Below are positions 23,211 to 31,687 of a stretch of DNA of 46,619 nucleotides, one piece after another. The notes under the pieces were generated by a model, which searched no databases, had not been told where the DNA came from, and was given only the letters and a program-made list of their open reading frames with translations. Source of the DNA: an uncultured Clostridia bacterium (lineage in GTDB: Bacteria > Bacillota > Clostridia > Oscillospirales > Ruminococcaceae); assembly GCA_945833805.1 (NCBI GenBank), contig CAMAGG010000002.1, positions 1-46,619 of the forward strand. The letters run 5' to 3'. How positions within the stretch are numbered: the first letter of the stretch is position 1; each line of letters opens with the position of its first letter. A program made the translations under genes and the position numbers.

Positions 23211-24295
23211 CAGAGAACAACGGCGGAGCAACTCTTCACGAGCTGCTCACACAGGGAAAGCAGAAAGGAAGCCTCACAACAAAGGAAATAACCGATGTGC
23301 TTGAGGAACTGAATTTTGACGCTGAACAGATCAACGGTATCTACGAGGAGCTGGATAATCTCAACATCAAGATCGTTGACGACTATACCGCTGACCTTGA
23401 TATTGAAAACCTGATCGACCTCGCGGAAAGCGAAAATGCGGACGAGAGCTACGATACAGACGGAATGCTAGCGGACGACTCGGTAAAGCTTTACCTAAAG
23501 GAGATCGGACGCATTCCCCTGCTCACCACTGAGGAGGAGATAAAGCTTGCGGAGCGCATGGCAAACGGCGACCCCGCAGCTAAAAAGCGCCTGAGCGAGG
23601 CAAATCTCCGTCTGGTGGTAAGTATTGCGAAAAAGTACGTCAGACGCGGTATGCAGTTCCTCGACCTTATTCAGGAGGGAAACCTCGGTCTTATCAAGGC
23701 GGTGGACAAGTTTGATTATACCAAGGGCTTCAAGTTCTCCACCTACGCTACATGGTGGATAAGACAGTCGATAACCAGAGCCATCGCGGATCAGGCAAGG
23801 ACTATCCGTATTCCGGTACACATGGTTGAAACTATTACTAAGGTCAAGAAGATGCAGAGTCAGCTTCTGCACGAAAACGGCTATGAGCCGACCGAGGACG
23901 AGATCGCAGAAAAGCTGAATATGCCGCTGGATAAGGTTCGCGAGATCATCAGGATCGCGCAGGACCCAGTGTCCCTCGAAACTCCTATCGGCGAGGAGGA
24001 GGACAGCCACCTCGGCGACTTCATTCCCGATGAGGACGCCCCTGCTCCTGCGGACGAGGCGTGCAACAGCGTACTGAAGCAGACCCTCGGCGAGGTCCTT
24101 GATACGCTGACAGACCGCGAAAAGCGCGTTATTATCCTGAGATTTGGACTGATCGACGGCAGACAGAGAACTCTGGAGGAGGTAGGTCAGGAATTTCAGG
24201 TGACAAGAGAAAGAATTCGCCAGATCGAAACCAAGGCGCTCAGAAAGCTGCGTCACCCCACCCGCAGTAAAAAACTGAAGGATTTTCTGGAATAA
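23207..24295 (+). CDS. rpoD: Primary sigma factor RpoD/SigA, first copy
   Basis: A 362-residue sigma-70. Region 1.1 is present ([20 protein letters not shown]). Region 1.2 is [13 protein letters not shown], and regions 2.1-2.4 run from [15 protein letters not shown] to [18 protein letters not shown]. Region 3 contains [13 protein letters not shown]. Region 4 runs [59 protein letters not shown]. Regions 2.4 and 4.2 match Bacillus SigA almost exactly, so it should read the standard -35/-10 boxes seen throughout the window. It overlaps dnaG by 4 bp. This copy is the more canonical of the two. Confidence 0.96.
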   Translation: MTENNGGATLHELLTQGKQKGSLTTKEITDVLEELNFDAEQINGIYEELDNLNIKIVDDYTADLDIENLIDLAESENADESYDTDGMLADDSVKLYLKEIGRIPLLTTEEEIKLAERMANGDPAAKKRLSEANLRLVVSIAKKYVRRGMQFLDLIQEGNLGLIKAVDKFDYTKGFKFSTYATWWIRQSITRAIADQARTIRIPVHMVETITKVKKMQSQLLHENGYEPTEDEIAEKLNMPLDKVREIIRIAQDPVSLETPIGEEEDSHLGDFIPDEDAPAPADEACNSVLKQTLGEVLDTLTDREKRVIILRFGLIDGRQRTLEEVGQEFQVTRERIRQIETKALRKLRHPTRSKKLKDFLE

Positions 24296-24351
24296 CTGCT
24301 CTAATTTACTACATATTCAGCATATTTAATTTACACTGGAAAGGATAAACA

Positions 24352-25416
24352 ATGAGCAATGAAAAAGTGATCAGCGAGCTTCTCGACCAGGGAAAGCTGA
24401 ACGGAAAGCTCACAACAAAAGAAATCACCGACGCCATTGAGGAAATGGATATTGACGCGGATCAGATAAACAAGCTGTATGACGACCTTGAAAGCAATAA
24501 CATCGAAATCGTAGACGATATCACCCCCGGCGACCTCGACACAGCGCTGGACTACAACGACGACAGCGACTATTCCACCGACGGTATCGCAGTAGACGAC
24601 CCGGTAAAGGTACACCTCAAGGAGATAGGCAGGATCCCGCTGCTTTCGACTGAGGAGGAGATCCAGCTTGCTGAAAAAATCAGCTCCGGCGACCAGTACG
24701 CGAGGGACAGGCTCATTGAAGCAAACCTGCGCCTTGTGGTGAGTATCGCAAAACACTTTGTCGGCAGAGGAATGCCGTTCCTTGACCTCATTCAGGAGGG
24801 ATATATAGGTCTTATCAAAGCAGTAGAGAAGTTCGACCACACAAAGGGCTACAAGTTCTCGACCTATGCCACATGGTGGATAAGACAGTCTATCTCAAGA
24901 GCTATCGCCGATCAGGCGCGCACGATCCGCATTCCTGTTCACATGGTGGAAACTATCACCAAAGTCAAGAAGGCTCAGAACCTGCTTCTTCACCGCAACG
25001 GTCACGAACCCACCGTTGAGGAGGTTGCGAAAGAGCTCAACATGACCACTGAGCGGGTTCGTGAGATAATCCGCATTGCGCAGGATCCTGTTTCCCTTGA
25101 AGCGCCGGTGGGCGAGGAAGAGGACAGCTTCCTCGGAGATTTCATTCCCGACGAGGACGCCCCCGCTCCGATCGACAGCGCGATGCAGTCGGTATTCAAG
25201 GACGAGCTTAACAAGGCGCTGGATACACTCCCGGCAAGAGAGCGCGATGTGCTGAAATTCCGCTATGGGATAGGCAGCGACCGTTCTCACACCCTTGAGG
25301 AGGTCGGAAAGCAGTTCAACGTTACCAGAGAGCGTATCCGCCAGATCGAAGCTAAAGCCCTCAGAAAGCTGCGTCAGCAGTCCAGAAGCAAAAATCTCCG
25401 CATATTCCTCGACTGA
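24352..25416 (+). CDS. Primary-type sigma factor, second tandem copy
   Basis: A 354-residue sigma-70 paralog starting 56 bp after the first. It has the same full set of regions, including 1.1 ([20 protein letters not shown]), so it is a group 1-like factor. Region 2.4 is nearly identical ([18 protein letters not shown]). The clearest differences are in region 2.1 ([20 protein letters not shown]) and region 4 ([20 protein letters not shown], then [19 protein letters not shown]), with a divergent end ([15 protein letters not shown]). DNA contacts should be similar, so core binding, stability or expression may differ. No strong separate promoter was found. A terminator follows. Confidence 0.95.
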   Translation: MSNEKVISELLDQGKLNGKLTTKEITDAIEEMDIDADQINKLYDDLESNNIEIVDDITPGDLDTALDYNDDSDYSTDGIAVDDPVKVHLKEIGRIPLLSTEEEIQLAEKISSGDQYARDRLIEANLRLVVSIAKHFVGRGMPFLDLIQEGYIGLIKAVEKFDHTKGYKFSTYATWWIRQSISRAIADQARTIRIPVHMVETITKVKKAQNLLLHRNGHEPTVEEVAKELNMTTERVREIIRIAQDPVSLEAPVGEEEDSFLGDFIPDEDAPAPIDSAMQSVFKDELNKALDTLPARERDVLKFRYGIGSDRSHTLEEVGKQFNVTRERIRQIEAKALRKLRQQSRSKNLRIFLD

Positions 25417-25440
25417 TTTTCTGGAATATGCGTACATAAA

Positions 25441-25474
25441 GTAAATCCCGGAGTAATTAAGCTCCGGGATTTAC
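25441..25474. terminator. Bidirectional terminator between rpoD2 and the LacI gene
   Basis: A perfect 13-bp stem, GTAAATCCCGGAG (25441-25453) / CTCCGGGATTTAC (25462-25474), between convergent genes. CTTATT follows on plus, TTTATG on minus. Confidence 0.8.
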
Positions 25475-25475
25475 C

Positions 25476-26507
25476 TTATTCATCGTTCAGATTTTTGACG
25501 CTCTCACGGCGTATCAGCTTTCCGGTAACAAGAGTTCTGCCCCGACGGTAGTTCACATCACGTATCTTGTGGAGGATTATCTCCACTGCCTCGCTGCTCA
25601 TTACATGGCTGTTTACGTCAATAGTTGTAAGCCGCGGGGTGCATATTGTGGAATAAATATGATTATCATAGCCCACCACTGAGATGTCATCCGGAACGGA
25701 ATAACCGGCTGCTTTCAGCTGATTGACCAGCTTATAGGCAGATTCGTCGCAGTTGCAGACAAACGCTGTCGGCATATCGTTGGGGAGCGAGAATTCCGGA
25801 AAGATATCGCTTTCGTTCGCTCTGTCGCTTATAACCCAGTCCTGACGCAGCGGAATGCGGTTTTCAAGCAGCGCCTTGTAATATCCAAGATATCTGTCCT
25901 GAATGCTGCTGGTAGAACCTATGCTGCCAAGAAATCCTATCCGGCGGTGTCCGTTTTCGATAAGGTGGCTCGTCATCATGTACGCTCCGTAGAAGCTGTC
26001 GGAAAGCACAGCGTCAGAGTCCTCACGACTTCCATAGAAATCAAGGAAAACGGTAGGCAGCTCATGCTTCATCAGGCATTCGAGATATTCCTCGGAGATC
26101 TGACCCAGAACAATAATTCCGTCAACCTTACTGTCCAGCACGGAATTCGGCAGACATTCCGCAGAAATGTTTCCATCGAAAATGTTGTCGTCTATCACCT
26201 CAAGCATACCGTAGTAATTCTGCTTCTGAAGCAGCTCCACGATATAGCGGTATACTATCCAGTAAAAGGAGCTTGCGTCGCTTATGAAGTGCTTTGCAAC
26301 GATAATGCCTATGTTGTAGGTAAGCCCGTCCTTCGCTCCGTGAGCGCCCACATGGGCGCGATAACCCATTTCTGTCGCCTTGTGCTTGATTCTATCGCGC
26401 AGCTCGGCGCTTACTCCGTCACGGTCGCCCAGAGCCTTTGATACGGTCACTGTGCTGACATTCATTGCTTTTGCTATGTCGCTCATGGTTACAGCTTTTT
26501 TAGTCAT
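25476..26507 (-). CDS. LacI-family transcriptional regulator
   Basis: A 343-residue LacI/GalR repressor. Residues 1-60 are the helix-turn-helix and hinge (TMSDIAKAMNVSTVTVSKAL, SAELRDRIKHKATEMGYRA). The periplasmic-binding-like domain follows, with VDGIIVLGQ, GHRRIGFLG, AFVCNCDESA and DDISVVGYD. The start follows GAAAGGATATAAAA. The ligand cannot be read, and no sugar-utilisation genes are adjacent, so it is an orphan or global regulator. It has its own promoter (26553-26581). Confidence 0.93.
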   Translation of the reverse strand: MTKKAVTMSDIAKAMNVSTVTVSKALGDRDGVSAELRDRIKHKATEMGYRAHVGAHGAKDGLTYNIGIIVAKHFISDASSFYWIVYRYIVELLQKQNYYGMLEVIDDNIFDGNISAECLPNSVLDSKVDGIIVLGQISEEYLECLMKHELPTVFLDFYGSREDSDAVLSDSFYGAYMMTSHLIENGHRRIGFLGSIGSTSSIQDRYLGYYKALLENRIPLRQDWVISDRANESDIFPEFSLPNDMPTAFVCNCDESAYKLVNQLKAAGYSVPDDISVVGYDNHIYSTICTPRLTTIDVNSHVMSSEAVEIILHKIRDVNYRRGRTLVTGKLIRRESVKNLNDE

Positions 26508-26552
26508 TTTTATATCCTTTCAGTCAGAATTTTCAATTTATTATCTATTAAT

Positions 26553-26581
26553 ATTTTAAGTAATTTTGACCGATTTGTAAA
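26553..26581 (-). promoter_or_regulatory. Promoter of the LacI gene
   Basis: On the minus strand TTTACA (26576-26581), 17 bp, TAAAAT (26553-26558). The segment is AT-rich with no obvious dyad. Confidence 0.55.
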
Positions 26582-26623
26582 TTAGCTGATTAACCAAAAT
26601 TTAGTGATTATTTTTATGCAATT

Positions 26624-26652
26624 TGTCCCGGAGAAAAAATAACTCCGGGACA
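26624..26652. terminator. Orphan hairpin
   Basis: A perfect 10-bp stem, TGTCCCGGAG/CTCCGGGACA, in the LacI-spoVM intergenic region. Neither strand has a U-tract. It could mark the 3' end of the transcript from the orphan promoter at 26859-26887. Confidence 0.45.
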
Positions 26653-26733
26653 TATATGTAATGGCAGTCGATCGGCAGATTTCGGGCGATCCATTCACCT
26701 GTGAAAATGCCGCTGACGCTCTTTCAGTAGTTA

Positions 26734-26823
26734 GGGAAACGCTGATTAAATCAAATTCGCCCCGTTCAAACCCGCATACTCACGCGGCTGAATTTGATAC
26801 GCTTCGCTTTAATCAGCGTGTCC
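26734..26823 (-). repeat. Palindromic repeat element, copy 2
   Basis: About 90 bp, with outer arms GGGAAACGCTGATTA and TAATCAGCGTGTCC and inner arms ATCAAATTC and GAATTTGAT, so nearly the whole element can fold on itself. It matches copy 1 at 21357-21439 over its ends and central part. It lies inside the transcript predicted from the promoter at 26859-26887. A further complement of its left end (AAGCGTTTTCCCT, 26832-26844) lies just beyond the right end. Confidence 0.85.
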
Positions 26824-26858
26824 TTAGCATTCAAGCGTTTTCCCTCTTGTTTGAGTTC

Positions 26859-26887
26859 ATTATACAGCATCGGTATTCACCTGTCAA
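26859..26887 (-). promoter_or_regulatory. Orphan promoter, possible small-RNA gene
   Basis: On the minus strand TTGACA (26882-26887), exactly 17 bp and TATAAT (26859-26864) form a perfect sigma-A promoter. No gene lies downstream for over 300 bp: the transcript would cross repeat copy 2 and reach the hairpin at 26624-26652, about 230 bases. A 22-codon TTG-started frame with GAGGG upstream exists inside, but there is no evidence it is made. Confidence 0.65.
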
Positions 26888-27019
26888 CAATTATGTCAGA
26901 AATGTAATTATATTGTAATCACATCGTAACAATTCGGCGGTTTCGGTAATTTTTCTGTAACCATAATTCCGGCACAGGAATATTATAAGTCAAGGAAAAG
27001 CAGAGCGGAGGTGACGGCA

Positions 27020-27187
27020 ATGAGAAGACCCAGAAAGCGGAAGAACCGCTGCGGAATATGCGTGGCTCTGGCTATTCTCGCTTTTTTCGGAGCGATCATG
27101 TGCATTTCCTTCTTCTCGCTCAAGGTGCTGCTGTTCGCCGTTGCGATCCTGCTGATAGTTATAGGGATTTTCCTGCTGAAGCTGTGA
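27020..27187 (+). CDS. Small membrane protein upstream of spoVM
   Basis: A 55-residue protein, not recognised by family. The ATG at 27020 follows GCGGAGGTGACGGCA. The N-terminus is strongly basic (RRPRKRKNR). Two hydrophobic segments follow (ICVALAILAFFGAIMCISFF and VLLFAVAILLIVIGIFLL), so a small two-helix membrane protein with a cytoplasmic basic tail is expected. It lies 14 bp upstream of spoVM, with spoVM's Shine-Dalgarno right after its stop, so the two are very likely cotranscribed and it may have a sporulation role. Confidence 0.75.
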   Translation: MRRPRKRKNRCGICVALAILAFFGAIMCISFFSLKVLLFAVAILLIVIGIFLLKL

Positions 27188-27201
27188 AAGGAGCGTACAT
27201 A

Positions 27202-27288
27202 ATGAAAATCGTTGTGCTGAAAAGTCCGAGGCTGTTTGCCGGCTTGCTGAGAGCAATGTTCGGGATCAAGAAAATGCCTGTGGAATAA
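27202..27288 (+). CDS. spoVM: Stage V sporulation protein SpoVM
   Basis: A 28-residue amphipathic peptide. In Bacillus the 26-residue SpoVM marks the convex forespore membrane and anchors the spore-coat ATPase SpoIVA. The match is position by position: MK, a short hydrophobic stretch, a Pro at position 9, then the helix LFAGLLRAMFG against the Bacillus FLGGIVRAMLG, and a basic end. The ATG follows AAAGGAG by a good distance. It is below usual gene-calling length and easily missed. A sporulation sigma-factor promoter was looked for but not clearly seen. Confidence 0.85.
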   Translation: MKIVVLKSPRLFAGLLRAMFGIKKMPVE

Positions 27289-27328
27289 CAGAAAATAGCG
27301 TACTAAAGGGTGCCCCTTTGGGCGGTTC

Positions 27329-27378
27329 CGCCTCGCCGATGCTTCATCTTTATAACAGATGATTTGCTCGGCGGGGCG
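27329..27378. terminator. Long composite hairpin between convergent spoVM and pepV
   Basis: Arms CGCCTCGCCGA (27329-27339) and TCGGCGGGGCG (27368-27378) pair with one wobble, and an inner CATCT/AGATG stem extends the hairpin to 50 bases. It is preceded by a GGCGG-TT-CCGCC mini-hairpin. It probably serves as a bidirectional terminator, although there is no strong T-run. Confidence 0.6.
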
Positions 27379-27431
27379 TAAACTGCTTTATTGGCAACAC
27401 ACTAGATAAGTCCGCCACATCTTTATTTAAC

Positions 27432-28820
27432 TCACCCGCAGATCTCCGCAATCGCGCAGGCAAACAGCACCGCGTCCTTAAGCAGTTCCTCCTCGGTGAT
27501 GAACTCGTCGTTGCCGTGCATGTGATAATCGGTATCGCCGCGCTCCACGCCGAATGCAACTCCACCCTCCACGGTATGAACATAAGTCCCGCCGCCGATA
27601 GCTATGCAGCGCCCCGGATCGCCCTCAACATCTTCATAGACCCTGAGCAGCTTCTGGACAAACTCACTGTCCTCCGGAACACAATGCGGCTCCTCCTCTA
27701 TGTTCTTTCCGTAGCTTAGCCCGGCAGCTTCCAGAGCGGCGGAGAGCCTGTCCACCACGTCCGTAAGCTTTGCGGAAACCGGATACCGGATATCTATACA
27801 GCCGCTGATCTTCCCCTCGCTCATGCTGAATTTGCTGAATGTAAGAGTCAATGCACCGGACTGATTGTCCTGTATTTTCAGAGCGGAGGATCTTCCATCA
27901 GTTTCACCGAACGGGAACTGCCGCTCCAAGCCGCGCAGAATATCCCGCTGCTTTCCGTCCTCAAGAGGAAGCCTGTTCAGCGTTTCTATCAGCGCAGTGA
28001 CTGCGTTTATTCCCGCCTGCGGAGTGGAAGCGTGGGCGGATCTGCCGGAGCAGTGGAGCGTGATCTCTCCGTTATCTCCATAGTCAACAGTAAGCAGCGC
28101 ACCAGTGGAATTCGCAGTGACCGCCGCCCTCACCTCGTCGCGGGAAATACCGCGAAGCACTGCCTCAGCCTTGTCAGGAACGGCGTTCGGAATGCTCCCT
28201 CCGGTGAAGCTGACCACTGATCCGCACGGGTATTCACCGCGGATCTCCGCCCTTATCATGCCCTTTTCAATGTTGATTACCGGGAAACTGCCGTCCGGAG
28301 TAAATACCATAGGAGGAAGCTCGTGGCTGCGGCAGTATATCTCAAGGTCGTTTGAGCCGTTTTCCTCGTCCGTGCCGAAAAGCAGCCTTACTCCCTTTTT
28401 CAGTGGAAATCCCAGTTCCTTGACGCAATACAGCGCATACAGCGCCGCTGAGCAGGGGCCTTTGTCGTCGATAACTCCCCTGCCGAACAGCTTTCCGTCC
28501 CGGCGGGTAAGCTTAAACGGTGGATAACTCCAGTTGAGCGGCTCTGCGGGAACAACATCAAGGTGGCAGAGTATTCCAAGTCCAATGTCCCCAGATGGGT
28601 CGTAATCGGCAGTTCCCATTACATCGTCATGACAGGCGGTTTCAAATCCATGCTGCGCGCAGATCTCCAGCATCTTGTCCAATGCGCGGCGCGGATCAGC
28701 TCCAAAGGGTGCGCCCTGCGCGGCTGTGCCCTTTACACTGGGTATCTCCACCAGTTCCTTTACCGTGTTTATCAGCTCCTCCCGGTGAGAATAGATAAAC
28801 TCCGTGATCTTCTGCTTCAT
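27432..28820 (-). CDS. M20-family dipeptidase, PepV/Sapep type
   Basis: A 462-residue zinc metallopeptidase that cleaves dipeptides in the cytoplasm. Metal and catalytic motifs are visible in order: LCHLDVVPAEP (about residue 85), GRGVIDDKGPCSAALYAL (about 113-130) and FGTDEENGSND (about 150), with the late histidine in DTDYHMHGNDEF (near the end). The lid domain lies between. The start follows AAAAGGAGGATTTGT. It is downstream of recN on the same strand with a small hairpin between, and is probably partly cotranscribed. Confidence 0.92.
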   Translation of the reverse strand: MKQKITEFIYSHREELINTVKELVEIPSVKGTAAQGAPFGADPRRALDKMLEICAQHGFETACHDDVMGTADYDPSGDIGLGILCHLDVVPAEPLNWSYPPFKLTRRDGKLFGRGVIDDKGPCSAALYALYCVKELGFPLKKGVRLLFGTDEENGSNDLEIYCRSHELPPMVFTPDGSFPVINIEKGMIRAEIRGEYPCGSVVSFTGGSIPNAVPDKAEAVLRGISRDEVRAAVTANSTGALLTVDYGDNGEITLHCSGRSAHASTPQAGINAVTALIETLNRLPLEDGKQRDILRGLERQFPFGETDGRSSALKIQDNQSGALTLTFSKFSMSEGKISGCIDIRYPVSAKLTDVVDRLSAALEAAGLSYGKNIEEEPHCVPEDSEFVQKLLRVYEDVEGDPGRCIAIGGGTYVHTVEGGVAFGVERGDTDYHMHGNDEFITEEELLKDAVLFACAIAEICG

Positions 28821-28846
28821 ACAAATCCTCCTTTTCGGGTATCAAG

Positions 28847-28867
28847 GGTATTATTTGCTGTAATACC
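28847..28867 (-). other. Small hairpin between recN and the dipeptidase gene
   Basis: A 7-bp stem, GGTATTA/TAATACC, in the 52-bp gap, just upstream of the dipeptidase Shine-Dalgarno. It lacks a U-tract, so it is more likely an mRNA processing or stability element than a terminator. Confidence 0.4.
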
Positions 28868-28872
28868 TGAAA

Positions 28873-30528
28873 TTATCCCCTCCGCAGCATTTCCTCCGCT
28901 GCTTTAAGCCCGCTCTCGGTCAGCCCTCCGTCCATTATCCGGGCAAGTTCCTGCTTTCTTCCCTCAAAATCCAGCGGTTTTATACGGGTGTAGGTGCGGG
29001 AATTCTCCGTCTGCTTTTCGATCAGTATATGCGTCTGAGCCAGCGCCGCTATCTGCGCCAGATGAGTTATGCACAGCACCTGCCGCTTCCGTGCGGTTTC
29101 AGACAGCTTTATCCCAACCTTTGCGGCGGTACGTCCGCTTATTCCCGCGTCCACCTCGTCAAAGATCATTGTGGGAATGTCGTCTCCCTCAGCCATTACG
29201 CTCTTTATCGCCAACATAACGCGGGAAAGCTCGCCGCCGCTGGCGGTCTTGTTAAGGGGCTTGGGCTCTTCTCCGGCGTTTGCGGAAATGAGTATCTCCA
29301 CCTCGTCCATGCCGTTTATCGTGATCTTATCAGGAGTTACCGCAAAGCTGAGGGTGACATTCGGCATATTGAGGAATTTCAGCACCTCGCAGATCTCCGC
29401 AGAAAGCTTCTCCGACGAGGATTTCCGCTTTGCGCTGATATCCTCCGCCATGCGCTTTACACGTCCCGCAAGCTCGTGCTTTTCCTCTGAAAGCCGCTCT
29501 ATTTCGCCGTCCAGCCCGGAAAGTTCCGACAGCTCCTGCCGGCATTCCTCAAGATAGTCAACAAGCTGATCTGCGTCCATGTTGTACTTACGGCAGCAGT
29601 GCTTCATAGCGGAGACCCTGTCCTCAAGGTCAGCCTCCCGCTCCTCGGTGTCGTCCGCTCCAAAGGCAAGGGAAGCCGCTTCGCCGCTGATATCCTCAAG
29701 CTCCGGCAGCAGTTCTTCAAGCCTGCGGTAAAGGGAATCCGCCTCCGGGAGCACCGCCCCGGCGGTCGCAAAGGAGCTCATAGACTGCCGCACAAGATCA
29801 AGCGCACCGGGGGCTTCCTCGCCGTTTAGAAGATTGTGCGCGGTAAACAGCGCGCCCTGTATTTTCGCTGTATCCCGGATCTTCCGAAGCTCCTCCTCCA
29901 GACGCTCGCCCTCGCCGTAGTCAAGACCAAGCTCTGTCAGCTCCTCGATGATCTCGGTAAGCTGCCCGGTACGAAGCTCTCGGTTCTTGTTTTCCTCCTG
30001 CATTTCCCTCAGCTTTCGGGAAAGCTTTGAAAACCTGCGGAATTCAGACCTGTATTCCTCCAGCTCCTGCGAAAGACCGCCGTAGCTGTCAAGGATCTGC
30101 CGCTGATTGTCGGTATTCATGAGAATGCGGTTCTCGTGCTGTCCGTGGATATCCACCAGAAGCTCCCCGACCTCACGGAGCATTGCCGCCGTAGCCGCTC
30201 TGCCGTTTATCCGGGCGCTGCTCTTGCCCTCGGAGGTTATCTCGCGCATAAGCACAAGCTCCCCGTCCTCCGCTGAAAATCCCAGCTCGGAAAGCTTAGC
30301 CTTCACCCGGTCGGAAATATCGTCAAACAATGCGGAAACAACCGCCTTCGGCGCTCCGCTGCGGACTATATCCTTATTTGTCCTGCCGCCGAGAACGGCG
30401 TTTATACCGCCGATGATAACGCTTTTTCCCGCGCCGGTTTCTCCGGTAAACACGTTGAAATTACCGCCGAATTCCACCGACGCCTTTTCGATCACCGCAA
30501 GATTTTCAATTGAAAGCTCCCGTAACAA
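28873..30528 (-). CDS. recN: DNA repair protein RecN
   Basis: SMC-like ATPase for double-strand-break repair, 551 residues, as usual. Walker A GETGAGKS is at residues 29-36, QH motif VDIHGQHEN near 130, long coiled-coil arms in the middle (EEYRSEFRRFSKLSRKLREM; EELRKIRDT), and Walker B TMIFDEVDAGISG near the C-terminus. The start is a TTG at 30528, 8 bases after AAGGAG; the nearby ATG is out of frame. It follows argR by 12 bp, the classical argR-recN pair. Confidence 0.95.
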   Translation of the reverse strand: MLRELSIENLAVIEKASVEFGGNFNVFTGETGAGKSVIIGGINAVLGGRTNKDIVRSGAPKAVVSALFDDISDRVKAKLSELGFSAEDGELVLMREITSEGKSSARINGRAATAAMLREVGELLVDIHGQHENRILMNTDNQRQILDSYGGLSQELEEYRSEFRRFSKLSRKLREMQEENKNRELRTGQLTEIIEELTELGLDYGEGERLEEELRKIRDTAKIQGALFTAHNLLNGEEAPGALDLVRQSMSSFATAGAVLPEADSLYRRLEELLPELEDISGEAASLAFGADDTEEREADLEDRVSAMKHCCRKYNMDADQLVDYLEECRQELSELSGLDGEIERLSEEKHELAGRVKRMAEDISAKRKSSSEKLSAEICEVLKFLNMPNVTLSFAVTPDKITINGMDEVEILISANAGEEPKPLNKTASGGELSRVMLAIKSVMAEGDDIPTMIFDEVDAGISGRTAAKVGIKLSETARKRQVLCITHLAQIAALAQTHILIEKQTENSRTYTRIKPLDFEGRKQELARIMDGGLTESGLKAAEEMLRRG

Positions 30529-30540
30529 ACGACATTCTCC

Positions 30541-30987
30541 TTATCTGGTCATCATCTTTCTGAGCAGCTCGATAAGCTGAACAGCATGGTTTTCAGTGCG
30601 TGTCAGCACAAAAATCGTATCATCCCCGGCAATCGTGCCGACCACAAATCCGAAATTCTGTTCGTCCAACACCACGCAAGCCGCATTTGCAAGCCCTGCG
30701 CGGCACTTTATCACGACAGTGTTCATGGCATAGTCAAGCGACAGCACCGCCTGCGCAAATACACTGCTGTACTCCGGCGGGTTTTCGCATTCCGGCGAAT
30801 AATAGCAGTTCACGCCGTTTTCCGACATTCCCTTGCGTATTTTCAGCTCCCGCATATCCCGTGAGATAGTCGCCTGCGTTGTGGGGCAGCCCGCCTCCTG
30901 AAGCAGCTCGCCGAGCTGCTCCTGAGTTTCTACCTCCTGAGAGGAGATTATTTTCAGTATAATGCGCTGCCGCTGCTTTTTGTCCAT
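30541..30987 (-). CDS. argR: Arginine repressor ArgR/AhrC
   Basis: A 148-residue hexameric regulator of arginine metabolism. The N-terminal winged helix contains the signature TQATISRDMRELKI (residues about 40-53). The C-terminal arginine-binding domain has GLANAACVVLDE and GTIAGDDTIFVLTRT. The ATG at 30987 is preceded by GAGGTG; a GTG four codons upstream is possible. No ARG-box-like palindrome was noticed in the window, and no arginine genes are present, so its position reflects the conserved cluster order, not its regulon. Confidence 0.95.
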   Translation of the reverse strand: MDKKQRQRIILKIISSQEVETQEQLGELLQEAGCPTTQATISRDMRELKIRKGMSENGVNCYYSPECENPPEYSSVFAQAVLSLDYAMNTVVIKCRAGLANAACVVLDEQNFGFVVGTIAGDDTIFVLTRTENHAVQLIELLRKMMTR

Positions 30988-31001
30988 GCCGCACCTCACT
31001 C

Positions 31002-31685
31002 TCAGCCGTAAATGAATTTCTTTATCTTCCGCTCCTGCGCCTGAGGATTTAATTCAAGCGCTCTGGCGCGTATTCTCTCCGCGGCTTCCTTGGGGCTGAT
31101 ATCGGGGAACTCCTCTCCCTGCCAGAATTCCTCCGGAGTGCAGAACACCGTGCTGCTCCAGCCGTACAGCTCACCGTATTTATTGCGCTTCTGCTCCCTG
31201 CCGCATATCGTCAGGAACATACTCATCTGAAGATCGGTCATTGCCTTTTCGATATGGGCGGAGGTTTCCCCGGAAAGCCCGGCAAGCCGCTTGATATCGT
31301 GCATTGCAACGCGTCCGTTTTCCTCGGCGGTTCGGTATATTCTCCTTGCAAGGTCGGAAACAAGTCCCGACTCCCATGCGTCCTCAAAAGTTCTCCCCTG
31401 TCTGCGGACGGCTAAGAAATAGGGATACCACTCCCTTGTGATGTAGCCGCTGCCCCGGAAAAACAGCTTTGCGTAGGCGATGTCGCTGCGCTCCTCAAGC
31501 ACCCGCATTCTCCATTCCCATGGGTCTGTATCCGGGTTGCCGGTGTGCCAGCGCACCGGAGTGTCGGCAGGCTGCTCCGTCCAGTCGAAAGGGACTATCG
31601 CGTATATTCCCTTATCACTGCCGCCGCCAAGCGAAAACCCGCTTTTCAGCAGATGTGTGCAGAAATCCTCGTAATTCTGTACCAT
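31002..31685 (-). CDS. AlkZ-related protein (winged-helix, YcaQ-like)
   Basis: A 227-residue protein. The ATG at 31685 is chosen because the preceding gene's end supplies GGAGAG; the longer frame would run 159 bases into that gene. Segments PVRWHTGNPDTDPWEWRMRV, DIAYAKLFFRGSGYITREWY and YPYFLAVRRQGRTFEDAW look like the AlkZ-related family seen in Clostridia, distant relatives of the HTH_42 DNA glycosylase AlkZ/YcaQ. The C-terminal HDIKRLAGLSGETSAHIEKAM resembles a winged-helix step. DNA glycosylase activity is not shown. It is the last gene of the nadK-argR insert, 14 bp before argR. Confidence 0.6.
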   Translation of the reverse strand: MVQNYEDFCTHLLKSGFSLGGGSDKGIYAIVPFDWTEQPADTPVRWHTGNPDTDPWEWRMRVLEERSDIAYAKLFFRGSGYITREWYPYFLAVRRQGRTFEDAWESGLVSDLARRIYRTAEENGRVAMHDIKRLAGLSGETSAHIEKAMTDLQMSMFLTICGREQKRNKYGELYGWSSTVFCTPEEFWQGEEFPDISPKEAAERIRARALELNPQAQERKIKKFIYG

Positions 31686-31687
31686 GT

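Noticed and set aside
26661..26918. An 85-codon plus-strand frame across the repeat copy
   Set aside because: It spans the palindromic element and the orphan minus-strand promoter, with no ribosome binding site.
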